NCBI GenBank assembly: GCA_003427395.1
Contig: BFEA01000154.1
Coordinates: 644,354 to 707,946, forward strand
Source: Chara braunii
Lineage: Eukaryota > Streptophyta > Charophyceae > Charales > Characeae
Reading direction: 5' to 3'
DNA: 63,593 bases
Under the pieces are notes generated by a model that was not told the origin of the DNA, did not search any database, and worked only from the letters and a program-made list of their open reading frames with translations. Both the position numbers and the translations under genes were made by a program. Of the stretch, positions 1 through 12,473 are shown one piece after another; position 1 is the stretch's first letter, and every line of letters starts with the position of its first letter.

Positions 1-44
<44 letters not shown>
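1..44. repeat. (CT)n microsatellite
   Basis: An almost pure CT dinucleotide run with one TTT interruption opens the window. Similar CT/GA runs recur at 12.2, 13.2, 13.5 and 13.95 kb. Confidence 0.95.
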
Positions 45-45
<1 letters not shown>

Positions 46-49
46 ACGG

Positions 50-1480
50 TAGGATGAGCAAAGTCGAAGTGAATCTTCCGCTAGAATGCGGATAAATTCG
101 TTACTCCTCTGAAACTGTTCCCAGGCCCAGCTCTTAGTGGCTATACTAGCAAAACCGCCACTCCTCCGTTAAAACTGACGTCGCCTTTCAACTCTCAACG
201 TCAAGACAACCCCGTTCATTACTTTTCCCTGTCCGTTTCTACGAAGAAACGGCCGAGATCCTCGTTTTTTCTGCCTTATCTCGTTCACCATCTCCACGCA
301 GCTCATTTTCTCATAGCGCGAAAACTAACCTTCTCTCTTGCCTGTAGGTGATGACGGATGTCTGTCGGGGTGACTCTCTGGCTCAGTTGGTGGTAGGAAT
401 CAACAGTTTGGGCTCAATCGCAATGTGAGTTGGTCAAGTGTTTCTCTCTTTCGCGTTCGATGGGCATCCTTATCTGCGTCCTTCAGCTGCCCTGCCGCTT
501 GTGTCCCACTTGCTTCGCATATGGTTCTTTGCGGGTTGCTGAGTTCGCTGTGCGGAGTGACCGGGTTGTTGGTCTGACTCTTGCCCCGCTGCTTTGCTAC
601 AGTACTGCTCATCCATAGGTCATGCCTTCCGTATATGCCACTTCTATGCCCTGTAGGTTGGTGGCTTTGTTGCTGGTGCCTTGCTCTCCACTCCACAGTT
701 ACCGATCTTCTGGTCCGCTAACCCTGTAGTTTCCTACAGTGCTGTGATATTGTTTAAGTTATCTTGGACTTCTCTTCGAGGTTTCTGAATCTCATCCCGC
801 GTGCATGGCTGGCAGAATCAAAAGGGGGGCAAAGCAGCTACCAGCAGGCTGTGAAAACGAAGTTGCAGAGTGACCACGATTGCCGTAGGAGAGGCTATCG
901 CTGTGACTTGGGAGGTCATCAGAGAGTTGACTTTGGCGGTTCAACTTTAGTTTGACCAAGCTGTGGCGCGAGTTTGGCCGCCATTGCGGGGCCCTCAGTC
1001 GCTCAAGATATCAAAGCCCTCTCGCGCGAGTCTGAGAGAAACCCCCTTGGATCTGAGAGACCAAAAACCTTATCCTTCTGTCCTTCTTACTCGAAGTCTA
1101 GTCTATTGGTTCTGAGAGGAAGGCGACAGGCGGGATTGCAACCCGTAGGACCGCAACTAGACTCTGTGAGGAGTCCACCCACCGATTGCGGGAACTCTGT
1201 CGGAACCTAGGGGAGGTTCTGGAAATAGGGAACCATCAGGTATATCCTTTCTATCTGTATGACCCCACTATACCCTTGTTTGCCTATCTCCTTTTAGCTT
1301 AACTGATGTATGCATGAGATTGTCCCTATGACTTGCTTTCTTTCAGGACCTAATCAGACTAAATGGAAGGAGTGTATGAGAGTGAAGTTTAAGTTTTACC
1401 TTTATTTTGATTGAAAGCAGACTAAGGAATGAAGGTGGGAGAAAGACAGACTGCATGTGTTTGACCGGGTCAACCAAGGA
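50..1480. other. no recognisable gene
   Basis: Only short open frames occur on either strand, and none shows a domain or a run of conserved residues I recognise. Base composition is mixed. The stretch could be 5' flank or part of a decayed retroelement that continues to the right. Confidence 0.5.
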
Positions 1481-1482
1481 CT

Positions 1483-2095
1483 GGCATTGTTTCGAAGTTG
1501 AACGGCCCAGAGCTATGTTTATTTGGCTGTTTTTTGAAGGGTCAGGCATTGTTTCTAAGTTGAATGGCCTGGTTGCTGTGTTTAATTTCTGAGGGTTTGC
1601 CTGATTTCAAATGTTTAAGTTCTTGTTTTGTTCTGAGGGAGGATTTTGGTCTAAGGTTGAACATTGTTTCTAAGCTGAATGGTTTAGCCTGAAAACCACG
1701 CATATAAGTATAAAGTGACTATACAATAAAGTATTCTACTTATATTTGCATGTGAACTAGCGGAAACATTGTTTCCAAGCCAAATGGTCCAGCGCTAAGC
1801 CATATCACTAAGAAGACAAGAGAAATTACAAAGTATAATTAAAAGTAGTCTGGGCAAGTTGAACATTGTTTCCAAGCCGAATGGTTCAGTCCCCTGCCCA
1901 TATTTGTTTTTTATTTTGAACAAAGTCAGAAAGTTATTAAAATTTGGATATTAAACAGATCAGGGCGACTAAGCATAGTTGCTAAGACGAATGACGTAGT
2001 TATATGCCCAATGAAGAGAGAAGTAGTTGTGCAACCTGTTCGTGTATAACTAAGGTAGAGAGTTGGCATTGTTTCTAAAACGAATGACCTAACTC
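1483..2095 (+). repeat. seven-copy degenerate motif array
   Basis: Seven copies of a roughly 30-bp motif with the core CATTGTTTCTAAG followed by CYGAATGG begin near 1483, 1544, 1660, 1765, 1862, 1972 and 2064. Spacing is irregular (about 60 to 116 bp). The linkers between copies are not alike, so this is not a simple tandem repeat. Because a primer-binding-like site lies 0.6 kb downstream, a place in the U3 region of an LTR is plausible. That reading is inference. Confidence 0.75.
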
Positions 2096-2385
2096 GATGC
2101 CCTGTGTAAGCTGGGTAAAAAAAGATTAAATCATCTGAGGGTTTCATGAACTATTTTATATAAAGTGACTTGGGGCTGGTGAGAGTACTTACGTCTGTGG
2201 TTTGGTCTGCATGTGGCTGAGTGTAACTACTACTTTAGTCTGAGTTTCAATTTGATAGGTAGTTGCTTTAGTTGCTCGCCACGTGCTAGAGTTATAGGAG
2301 TTAGTTTCAGTTCCTGCATTTTCTGGGATATGTTTATTTGGTCGATTTCTACATCTTCTGGGATCATTTATTATACTTGATTTTG

Positions 2386-2715
2386 TATAAATTTTGGAAA
2401 GCTGCTTTCTCTACGGGAAGTGCTGCCGAAATTTTTGCGAATCCAAGGAGTTAATTAAAATTTGACCTTTTAAAAGTTCAACTTCTCTGATTTTATATAT
2501 CGCTTAGTAAAAATATGGGAAGTCTTTTTTTCTAAAGGGAGTGCTGCCCAAATTTTTGATAATTCAGGGAGTTAGAGAAAATTTGACTTTGAAAAGTTAA
2601 AGATTATTTTTGTTTTTATATTTAGGCTGATATAAATTCTGGAAAGACACTTTTTCTACGGGAAGCGCTGCCAATTTTTTTTTAGTTTCGAGGAGATAGA
2701 TTATATTTTGACAGG
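2386..2715 (+). repeat. three tandem ~122-bp repeats
   Basis: Three diverged units start near 2386, 2509 and 2631. Each has a 'tctacgggaagygctgcc' block, then an AAATTTTT stretch, a 'gagtta/gagata' block and an AAATTTGAC-like end. They lead directly to the primer-binding-like site at 2716. Confidence 0.8.
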
Positions 2716-2730
2716 TGGCGACTCTGACAA
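2716..2730 (+). other. tRNA primer-binding-site-like sequence
   Basis: TGGCGACTCTGACAA begins with TGG, as needed to pair with the CCA end of a tRNA primer, and follows sequence ending in 'ttttgaca', a plausible LTR end. From general knowledge, 'ggtggcgactc' is common just after the 5' LTR of plant Ty3-type elements. I found no matching second LTR in the window, so the call is tentative. Confidence 0.3.
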
Positions 2731-3452
2731 TCCACTCTATATGAGGGAGATTATGCCATAGGTCTACCTTTCTTTGGGTACTGGCTTAGAGGTAGACCAA
2801 GGTTTGGCTATGAGGAGAGTCTTGAGTGAGAGCGTGTCATGGAGATTTGATCTCCATACATTGACGATTTAGCTTGGACGTTGACCTGTTGTACGATACA
2901 TGTCTTCTTTGGACATTCGATCCAAGATTTGGACTAACTTCAGCTTGATCCTACGAGGATCATTTTTTGTTATCACTGATAACAGGTCGGTTGGTTGATC
3001 GCCGACTCATCGGCGCACGACACAACTTTGTTTATACCTATATCTCAACTTCATTGCCTTAACCCTGAGGTTTGATATGTTTCTTTGAGGGTTTTAACCG
3101 AACTTATTTTAATGGTCATTATAAAGAACTTATGAGATTTATGAAAAGTTGAATTATGACTGGGGCTTGAGTGTGTGAGGCGTGGTGTGAGTTGTAGGGA
3201 GCAGTGAAGTTGACCACATTGGTGTATGACAATGTGACTATTGTGTGTGTTTATGTTTTATGCAGATTAGTTCTCTTGAGTTTGGTATATGAGTCATACT
3301 TTGGAGGAAGTGAGAATGGAAACCACGTGTTCCACAATCTGCATACCTCATGGGTTTATATTTCGCCTTCTTTTATTTTATGGCAAGTTCTGATTTGATA
3401 TATTAGTGTTAGGTGTTTACATATTTAATGATTGATTTTGCTTGTGAATTTT

Positions 3453-3780
3453 TATAGTTGGATGTTGTAATCCGTGACAGCCGTCAAAGTCAACCCCCTT
3501 GACTTCTTTCAAGACCCTGGATGATAGAGCTGGTCTCCAGGGCGATAAGAGACGATAGCCACCACATGTATGAACCTGTGTACCACCCACTCTCCGTAGG
3601 GTGCAGAAGAGAGTGTGGTTTTCAACTGCACTTGGCGGTTGTCCAACGTCGAGAGATCAATCCGTCAAGGCGAGTGTTAGACGACACTTGAGTGTCAAAT
3701 GCGACCCTCGAGATTAACGAGGACTGCATGAGTATGGTTACTATATAGTACGCCATCATTGCGACTACTTGCGTATGCTT
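3453..3780 (+). repeat. LTR-like dispersed repeat, copy 1
   Basis: This segment aligns with 25273-25580. Both start with 'tatagttgga', then a block containing GTCAAAGTCAA and CCTTGAC, then 'ggcggttgtc', 'cgtcgagag', 'gagtgtcaaatg' and 'gcgactacttgcg' or close variants. Identity is roughly 70-75% by eye with indels, and the flanks are unrelated. The size and dispersed nature fit a solo LTR or part of one. No coding sequence is attached. Confidence 0.65.
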
Positions 3781-6384
3781 GCTTTGCGAGTTGATATGAG
3801 TTAGCCCTGCGTTCGCGCGGTTTTATACTAAGTCTCGCGCGCGTCGCCTATCCGATTTCCGCGTCGAAGAGTTATGGGATGACTACTAAGGGACTAGGAG
3901 TGTTGTCGCATTGTTTGTTCTGTGTCGTTTTGTGTATATCTACATTTTTTATTTTTATATTCTTTGGAGTGGAGTTTGTGTGGTGTGTGGGATGCGTCCT
4001 AGTCGACTGGCGACGAGTCACACTTTGGACTTCAGCCCCCCAAGATGTCGGTTCGTGTGCGGGTCCAATAGAGGTGTATTACCGCGCATACTCCCTATGC
4101 TACAACGTACGAAAAACGCCCTCGGCTGGTCCACCTCTGCGATTGCAAGATTAACTTTCGTACTGTGGACTGGTAGCTCGGCGGGGATACGCCCCCCGAA
4201 GGGAGGTGACAACTCCCGTAAGGTGGAGGTAAGTCGTGCCTCGCATAGGCTCTATCCTGTCGTAGGGGCTTGCGAGAGGTATGGTTGGCGCACGCGACCG
4301 GAGCGGCTTGCGGAAGCTCCGTTATGTGCTTGCGATGAAGATTAAGACCAAGTTCTGCGTGATGCGGCCGGAAGGGTTCCGGGATGCCCTGTGCGGTGCT
4401 GGACCGATGCGCTCGACAGATGATGCCGTTGCTGGGGATAACGGTTGCCTGTCGTTGTCCCTGGTGGAACGACATCCGGGTATGAGAAAGTGAGAACTAG
4501 ACAAAAGGCGACCCTTTCTTTGGACGTATATGGTCGATTGATTGATACCTTGACTACCGTTGACGATGTCTTATGACTGTGGCCTAAGTGTGAAGTGCTT
4601 ATTATAAGAGGTCAACCCAAGTCGCCCTCCCCTGGTCGATAGAGCCTCGCTTTTGAGGAGCTTTCTGGTACATGAGCGACATGGATGAGGAGGGATGACT
4701 AATAAGCACGAAGTGAGGGGCTTAATGCAAAAATCTTTCCTTGAGTTCAGTCTGAATTATTATATAATAAGTACTGCGATGAATATTGTACCTAGACCCA
4801 TAGATAATATCAGTTGGCGATGGGGTGAGTCACTTTGAGATTGTCTAGTTATAGTTATCGATAAAGCTAAAGAAGTAGTGGTTATTTGATTAACGGTGTG
4901 ACTAACCCGAAGAGAGGCTTATGTTTTAAGTATGTGTGATATATATGTATATATTTGTTTTTACGACAACTTTTATCTGGTTGTTGTCATATATATGTTT
5001 TTCTATATTTTGTTTGATGTATGATTGATGACGTATGTATGGATTGCCTTTCAAGAGGACATAGATTTTGCATGAAACCCACATCTGGCATGGGACCAGA
5101 GGTGAAGAAGGTGGTTCTTCTTCAAAGGAGTAAGTCAGCGTGTATAGTTGTCCTCAGTAGAAGTGCATTCTTGAATTGTTACTCCCTTGTTAAGGCTTAA
5201 GGAAGCAGTTATCAGTCTCAAGAATGATAGTGAGACCCACACCGGAATTATGTTCCTGGTCTATTAGTGGGGTGTTGTTACCTTTCTTATGATAGGAGAG
5301 TAACTACATTATCTGTTGAGAGAGGAATAAAAGTCTTGTTACCTTGCCAAAACTATGATGGTCAAGTGGAACAGCTACTGCTTAGTGAGAGCGGTTCTGG
5401 ACTAACAACCTAGGTTCGGCTCGCATTAAGCAGGGCCACTATATTTCTAAGGACGCGAATTCGTTGTTCGTTGCCTTAATAAGTATGAATGTGGTTTTCC
5501 ATCTGACCATGATTAGAATTCGGTGAGGTGCAAGTGTTGGAATAAGAGAAGGTTGAGGCGAGGCTTGATCTTTAGAGCGGGGCTCAGGAGTCAAGATGTT
5601 ATCTCATGAGGATTATACCGCTCCTCGACATTGAATGCTTCGCTTAAGAGTTGAAGGGCTAACAATTGTATTATGTTATTTGCTCAGTGCTAGTTTTATT
5701 TTTGACTTATAGAATATGGAATATGTTGTTGAGGTTTATCTTGTTATATAACTGGCAGGTGAGTTGGGTTCATATTGTTGTTTATAAAGCATATTGTGTC
5801 CTTTAACTACAACCCTTGCAAATAATTTGTGTTTATCATGCAAGAATTATTGTTATCAATATATGTTATTTATCATGAGTTGTACTACATTTTGGATTCA
5901 TGTTTGGAGTATCCACCTATATGATATATGTATATTGTGTTCTTCCTTGATAATAGAAACCATAAGTGGTTAGTGCCTGAGTTATGATTTGAGAGATTTT
6001 TAGGTGAAAATTTCACGGGGGAAACTGGTCACTTGATCCAATCAAACCCCGCCAAATAGGTAAGAGAACTCAAACCAAGTAGAGTTAGTGAGCCGTGTAA
6101 TAGGCAACTATTTCGCACGGTTCGGAGGACACTTCCTGGAGGAGCTGATAAGAAACCCGAGAAAAGTTGTCCCGTTGAAACCTTTCGCTCATCGAGTTAT
6201 GAGCGTTTTTGAAAAGAAGGATTCAAAGACTCTCTTTTGTAACGCCGTTGTTCTGAATAGAGTCTTATGTGCGCCTTCATGATGAAAACGGAATAATTTT
6301 AGTGGGACATATTCTATATAAGATTTAGCTGCGTAACTTCCTTCGAGCCTCGACCCTAACGTCGCTCGTTGTTGTTCAACAGGT
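3781..6384. other. non-coding leader-like region
   Basis: There is a GC-richer part at about 3780-4480 and an AT-rich part at 4500-6300. No domain is recognisable. It lies between the LTR-like repeat and the Gag pseudogene in the same orientation, so it may be LTR/leader sequence of the Gag-bearing element. Confidence 0.4.
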
Positions 6385-7550
6385 GATGAGGTCGAGGGAA
6401 CTCGAGATGGAAGGCTCTCTAGGGAAGATTGGGGTCGAGGAACTCGCCTCTCTGCTGGGCCTGCGAGATTGGGAGCAAGACAACCTACCTAAGGTTGAGA
6501 TCGACTTTTTCAAGGGCTATCATGTTTCTAACTTCCTTCACAAGTTTTGGCAGATAGCGTCTCACTGCGAATGGACTGAGGAGCAGATGCTCAAGAGGTT
6601 ATAAAGTATATCGATATAGGCTTGAAGGAGGAAGTCAGTGGGTTGATTTGAAGAGCGGGGTCATCATGGAGAAAGTTCTATGATGACATGTGGAATAAAT
6701 ACCGGCTAGGTGAGGAACATCTGACCAAAGACGATCTTGAGAAAATAGATCGATACAGTTACGTTTGCGTAGGGCACTTCTTGAAGGATTATGGTCGGGC
6801 ATCCCGCAAGGTTTGGGGGTTGTCTGAATATGACAAGTGTTTTGTCTTACTTATGAAATTTACGGATGTAGAGCAACGGGATTTGATTCATAGGACAGAC
6901 GGGAGGCTTACATGGGACAAAATACGAGAAAATTTTAAGGCGATCTCAATCAACACCTCTATCATACTTTTTGGGAAGCGAGGAAAAGAAAGGAGGCGTT
7001 GAATTATGAGAAGAATAGGCATGGAAAAAAAACAAATGACCTTACAGCAGACACCTCTAACGGTATGAGAGGTAGATTTCAGAAGGACGCTAAGGTCGTC
7101 CAACGAAATCATAGGTCGAGCAAAGAGAAGAAAAGAGAGTCATGTGTTGAGAGAAAAGAGGTACAAGCTAGAGTAAGGAGTATTGCAACTCATACATGTG
7201 AGAGGATGTTTGACACTCCAAACGAGAAGGGAACACAGGAGCGAAGGGTTTAGGAAGAAGTTGGTATCGCTTTTCCACCCACTGCGACTGATCCAAAAAG
7301 GGAGTGTCATGACAAGGGAACATCGTCAGCTGTAAGTTGGACAGGACAAAGAAATAGAAAAGGACGAGAACGGTGGGCAAAAATAGTATGTGCCTATTGT
7401 GGGAAGACTGGTCATACCCCTCGCAGATGTAAGATGGCGAAGAAAGGAGTTGAAGGGGGAGACCGTTGGGCCTTAGGCAAGAGTCTTGTTCCTCCCAACA
7501 ACTATCACAAATTTACATGTCTCGTCTATAGCAAGAAAGTGATAGAATAG
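6385..7550 (+). pseudogene. retrotransposon Gag-like protein with CCHC zinc knuckle (broken)
   Basis: Three frame segments join into one Gag-like protein. The first, at 6385-6600, contains DWEQDNLPKVEIDFFKGY. The second, about 6600-7000, runs through 'GLKEEVSGLI*RAGSSWRKF' and YDKCFVLLMKFTDVEQRDL. The third runs to 7550. Near its end at 7389-7430 is a zinc knuckle, C-A-Y-C-GKTG-H-TPRR-C (CX2CX4HX4C), the nucleic-acid-binding signature of Gag in Ty1/copia and Ty3 elements. The middle is rich in Lys/Arg. Breaks are frameshifts near 6600 and 7000, a TGA where CGA (Arg) is likely, and a TAG at 7251. No protease, integrase or reverse transcriptase follows, so this is either a truncated element or a Gag-only, non-autonomous one. 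The start is placed at the first Met of the conserved-looking segment and is uncertain. Confidence 0.7.
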
Positions 7551-10500
7551 TGGCAGCAGTCTCGAACGACTTATAAATAAACACTGAGAAGGCTATGACG
7601 GTGTGGAAGACCCAATTGCTAGACTAATAGGCGATCATCTGCTTATGTTGCTTTTAAGGTGACTCTCCAAGTTTTTTAGACATATATGTCATCTTGACTA
7701 TATTTTAGATTTCGGGTGAGGATTCTTTTCTTTTATGATTATACGTACGTTCTGAGTTTTGACTATCCACTCTCTAAGTTGATTTTAGGTTTGGATAAGT
7801 GCACGTGGAGGTTTTATAAGGTTCAATTTTCTGTACACTTACGTCCTCTTTACTTTTGACAGAACCCTTGGGATTATTTTTTGTATATCAGTCTTGTACA
7901 ACTTATGGGGTATGTTATACAAGGTCTTTTTGTTTCCTATTGGGACCTTAATTTGTGATGATTTGAGGCTTGTGAAGATTCGATACTCAAGATAATTTAA
8001 TTTTCTTTTGGGAACCATTTTGGTATGGGTTTGATGGCCCCAAAGTGCAGGATCGTGCGCAATTTTTGTTGTCATTAATATTTTCACCATTGTGGTATTG
8101 TGGGTCTGTCTGTGTTTTGTTTCAATTAATATAATAAAGAGTGTGCGAACCAAAAAGGGTTCGATAAAGTAAAGAAAGCGTGATTATTAATGAAAGACCT
8201 ATGGGAGATTTGAAGCGTCCAAAAAATTATATAAAGAGAGAGGTTATGCCTGAAGGCGGCCTAAGTGTTTATTGGTTTCATCTTGAGTCATCTTCAAGTG
8301 AAAGATATTTTAAAGCTTATATGGATAGTCCATCCATGAGTGGGAGGATGGATGAGAGATGTTTTTTGGTGATTCACCTTCAGAGTGGGAAGGAGTCTTA
8401 AAAGTTTTTATGGAATGCACACCCTCAAGAGAGGGAGGGTGGCTTAATTTTTTCTTAATGGAGTTAAAGTTTTATCCTCTGCCAAATCGGCAACTCCACG
8501 TTGTTGGTTCTCAGCTACCAGTAAGGGTGTCATCTGCGGCAGGGAAACCCCTCAAGTTCTGGGAGTCCTTGCTTGACCAGTGGTTGTGAGTCACAGTTGG
8601 TTTTGTGTGTGGCAGAGGGAAAGGAAAAAACCGTTCAAATCGGTAATAGTTGGTGAAGGTCACACAGGCAATGAGGAAGCCTGATGGTTCTAAGTCCTTC
8701 ACTTAACTTATTACTGGCCACAAGCGGTCTAGTCTGTGACAGGGACTTCCATGATTAAGACTCCTTGAGAGATTTAAGTTTTAACAAAATGTCGGTGGGA
8801 GTGTCACCTGTGGCAGGGAAAACCCACATGATTTTGGGACCCTCCAATCGACTTTAGTTTTTTGTTGAAAGTGGCGTTGTCAATGAGTGTGAAATTTGAA
8901 GTAGTAAAAGAGTGAGTTTTATTTGGAAAAAGATTATGAGAGTTTGCTCACTGACCAAAGCTTATGGATGAGGTTGACAAAATGTATGGTAAAAAAGAAG
9001 AACTCTACTCGTAAAAGTAGGATTTATGAAAAAAAAAAAAAAAAAAAGGTAGCTTTTTTTTTTTTGAAGATTTAGGGAATACCCCTATTCATAGATTTGA
9101 TGAACGACTAAAATGTGTGGCTTTGTGTGACAGTAATGACTTATGGGATTGGCTTAACGGGCCCTACCCCTCACGTATATTTGTGGCATATGTGACGGGG
9201 GCAAACACCCTGATCTTCTAATTAGCTAAAAGATTGAGGTGTCTGATTAATCCCTACAATGGGGTGTTCCTTTGGGGAAGAGCTCAAAAATGAGTGTATG
9301 GATCAGTTGAGTTTGAGTAATCGATACGTGAAAAGAAAAGGAATTGAATAAAGACCGAGATCCTGAATTTTGACTCACTTCTGAATTTGAGTTTTAGCTA
9401 GTGGTAGGATGATCAGGGTGCCCAGCGCGATAAAATATCGTTAAAAAGGACCGGGAGTGGTATAGTCTTGAGTCTAACTTTAAATGATTCTCTATCTATG
9501 GTTGTAATGGGTGGAAAGTGGTTTTATCTACTTGTCAAATTAGAAGTTGAACATGTTTGTGCTTAGCCGATTATTCAGCTGTTGTAGAGTTCTATCTTGA
9601 TCAAGAATTAAATGATATTTTTAACCATTGAATTTTGTCCACGTCTTTTGAGGAATCGAGGTTTGGAGTGGATACGATAACCGTCTTTGCTGAAAATAAA
9701 AACTCGAGAAAGTTATCGTATGTTTTTTTTTGAAGACTAGGTTTGAATGGTATTTGGTTTAAGCATTCGTAGCGACGGGGATGTCGCTTAATAAGGTCCG
9801 GGCATGTTGTCGTACCAAATGGCGTGTTTTCTGCAAGTTACGCCAGTGCACCCTCGCTTGTTTGACGGCGCGCGCGCGAGAGGAAGATTAGGTCCTCGCT
9901 TGGGTTAACTCCGTGCGCGGGGTATTGACGGCGAGGCAGGACCATACGCAGCCTGGGTGTACGCAGCATCGCGGACGAAGGGGACACGAGGCGTTCATTC
10001 TATTTTTATTATTTATTCATTTGTCTACTTTTATTGTTTTCTAAGGTCTTCCAGTTCAGTGATTGAGTCTGAAGCCGGACGGGTCTGGCTCAACTATTAG
10101 ATTGTCGGACACAGGTGGTTGTCGTGGCAGTTAAGGATCTTGAGTACGCGCCTCCTTCTTATTGACATAAAGGTTCGTCGCGTGTTTGGGGTGTTGGTCT
10201 GGGCCCTCGGTCCTACCATTTTGGAGTATGGGTCGAAGGGTTGGCGTGCATGCGAGCCGGCGCAGTCCGTGGTGGAGGAGGTTGGGTGTGAGTATGCCCG
10301 CGGGACTTTTCTCCGCGTCGGCCTTCAAAGTTCTCATTTGAAAAATTGTTACTACCTCCAGGATGTGCGCCAGGGACGCCTCACCGAGGCCCAAGGTCAC
10401 AGATTCGCGGTAGGGGATATCGGTCCCACGACCTGTAAAAAAAAGAGGGAGTGTGGGCAAACCGTCGGGGGTTTGAGGGGGGGGTAAGTCCCTCATTGGC

Positions 10501-11055
10501 AGGGTGAGCCGGAGGAGGTGGCAGAGGCTGTCGACAGCCTTTGGCAGCGGGGGCAGAGACTGTCGACAGCCTTTGGCAGCTAAAGTCAGGTGGTGTCGCT
10601 GAAGACTTTGACAGAAAGGGCGAACGGGCAGAGTGGAGCGGCGAGGACTGTAAAGCAGACAGGGCCGGGTCGCTGCGATTACCGGGCGTTGCGATAGCAG
10701 CAGTCGGTGAAGCTGGGCAACCAGGCGGAGAGAGCGACGGGCGAACGCAAGGGGTGAAAACGACAAAATGAACCCGGCGGAATCGAGAAAGGAAAGATTC
10801 AATCCCAGGGTTTTGACCCCCGACGAATCGAATGGCGACGTTGGATTTAGAAGAAAGTCGGTGGATGAGGAGGTTAGTAAAGGAAACGGTGCGCGTAGCT
10901 ATGGCAGAGGAGGAGGAAGATGGGGTGTAAAGTTGTGATAACTCGGTCAATTCTTGTTCGTTTTCTGCGAGCGACGAGAGAGATGGTTAACCGCCCTTAT
11001 AATATTCAGTGAACTATAAAGAAGTGTACTACACTCTTAGGCACATCCTCACTTC
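7551..11055. other. no recognisable gene
   Basis: AT-rich sequence with a poly-A/poly-T pair near 9030-9065. A short diverged duplication ('gtgtcayctg' then 'ggcaggga') occurs at about 8527 and 8803. From about 9780 the sequence becomes GC-rich. Open frames on both strands at 10.1-10.95 kb have no recognisable domain and overlap heavily in different frames, so I do not call them genes. Confidence 0.5.
10521..10580. repeat. 32-bp tandem duplication with SalI-type palindrome
   Basis: Two copies of a unit containing CTGTCGACAGCCTTTGGCAG stand head to tail. Each holds a palindrome around GTCGAC (GCTGTCGACAGC in copy 1, ACTGTCGACAGC in copy 2). Confidence 0.85.
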
Positions 11056-12170
11056 AACCTCTTTATTGTCCTTTTTGTCTTTGGTCACTCCACCCTTGCC
11101 CTATCCCCCCTCGTCGCCGAATTCCAACCTCTTTGTTGTCCTTTTTGTCTTTGGTCACTTCACCCTTGCCCTATCCCCCCTCGTCGCCGAATTTCAACCT
11201 CTTTGTTATCCGTTTTGTCTTTGGTCACTTCACCCTTGCCCCATCCCCCCTCGTCGTCGAATTCCAACCTCTTTATTGTTTTTTTTGTCTCTGGTCACTT
11301 CACCCTTGCCCCACCCTCCTTCCTCGCCGCATTTCAACCTCTTTGTTGTCCTTTTTATTTTTGGTCTCTTCATCCTTGCCCCATCCCCCTTCCTCGCCGA
11401 ATTCCAACCTCTTTGTTGTTTTTTTTGTTTTTGGTCACTACACCCTTGCGCCATCCCCCATCGTTGCCCAATTTCAACCTCTTTGTTGTCCTTTTTGTCC
11501 TCGGTCACTTCACTCTTCCCCATCCCCCCTCCTCGCCGAATTCCAACGTTTTTGTTGTCCTTTTTGTCTTTGGTCACTTCTCCCTTGCCCCATCCCCCCT
11601 CGTCTCCGAATTCCAACCTCTTTATTGTCCTTTTTGTCTTTGATCACTTCACCCTTGCCCCATCCCCCCTCCTCGCCGAATTGTAACCTCTTTGTTGTCC
11701 TTTTTGTTTTTGGTCACTTCACCCTTGCGCCATCCCCTCTCCTCGTCGAATTTCAGCCTCTTTGTTGTTTTTTTTGTCTTTGGTCACTTCACCATGGCCC
11801 CATCCCCCCTCCTCGCCGAATTCCAACCTCTTTGTTGTCATTTTTGTCTTTGGTCACTTCACTCTTGCGCCATCCCCCCTCATTGCCGAATTTCAACCTC
11901 TTTGTTGTCCTTTTTGTCTTTAGTTTCGTCACCCTTGCCCAATCCCCTCTCATCGCTGAATTTCAAGCTCTTTGGTTTCCTTTTTGTGTTTGCTCACTTC
12001 ACCCTTGCCCCATCCCCCCTCCTCGCCGAATTTTAACCTCTTTGTTGTTTTTTTTGTTTCTGGTCACTTCACCCTTGCCCCATCCCCCTTCCTCACCGAA
12101 TTTTAACTTTTTTGTTGTCCTTTTTATCTTTGGTCTCTTCATCCTTGCCCCATCCCCCTTCCTCGTCGAG
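11056..12170 (+). repeat. 70-bp minisatellite, 16 copies
   Basis: The unit begins AACCTCTTTGTTGTCCTTTT and ends with the CCCCTC / CGCCGAATT part. Starts are at 11056, 11126, 11196, 11266 and so on to 12105, with exact 70-bp steps except one of 69. Because 70 is not a multiple of three, all three forward frames stay open and give Pro/Phe/Leu-rich peptides. These are by-products, not proteins. Confidence 0.97.
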
Positions 12171-12174
12171 TGAG

Positions 12175-12177
<3 letters not shown>

Positions 12178-12236
<59 letters not shown>
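12178..12236 (+). repeat. (AG)n microsatellite
   Basis: A pure AG run directly follows the 70-bp minisatellite. Confidence 0.97.
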
Positions 12237-12240
<4 letters not shown>

Positions 12241-12428
12241 TGAGTGGGGCGGATTCATTTCGTTTTTGTCATCCTATCGTATCGACGCAGGTGCCATCAC
12301 ATAATCACCTGAATTAGACGACCTTGGTTGAGTTGTACACGTCGTCGCTGCCTCAGGCTACTTCCATGGATAACATGACCAAAATCGACTGATTCTTCCG
12401 CAAGAATACCGAAATATATATTATTGGA

Positions 12429-12430
<2 letters not shown>

Positions 12431-12473
<43 letters not shown>

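Noticed and set aside
10131-10802. 223-aa reverse-strand frame
   Set aside because: No domain, overlapped by another 189-aa reverse frame and by a forward frame in GC-rich DNA; chance openness is likely.
11009-12173. Long Pro/Phe/Leu-rich open frames in three forward frames (up to 346 aa) and one reverse
   Set aside because: They are the translation of a 70-bp minisatellite; 70 bases shifts the frame each unit, so each frame stays open by repetition.
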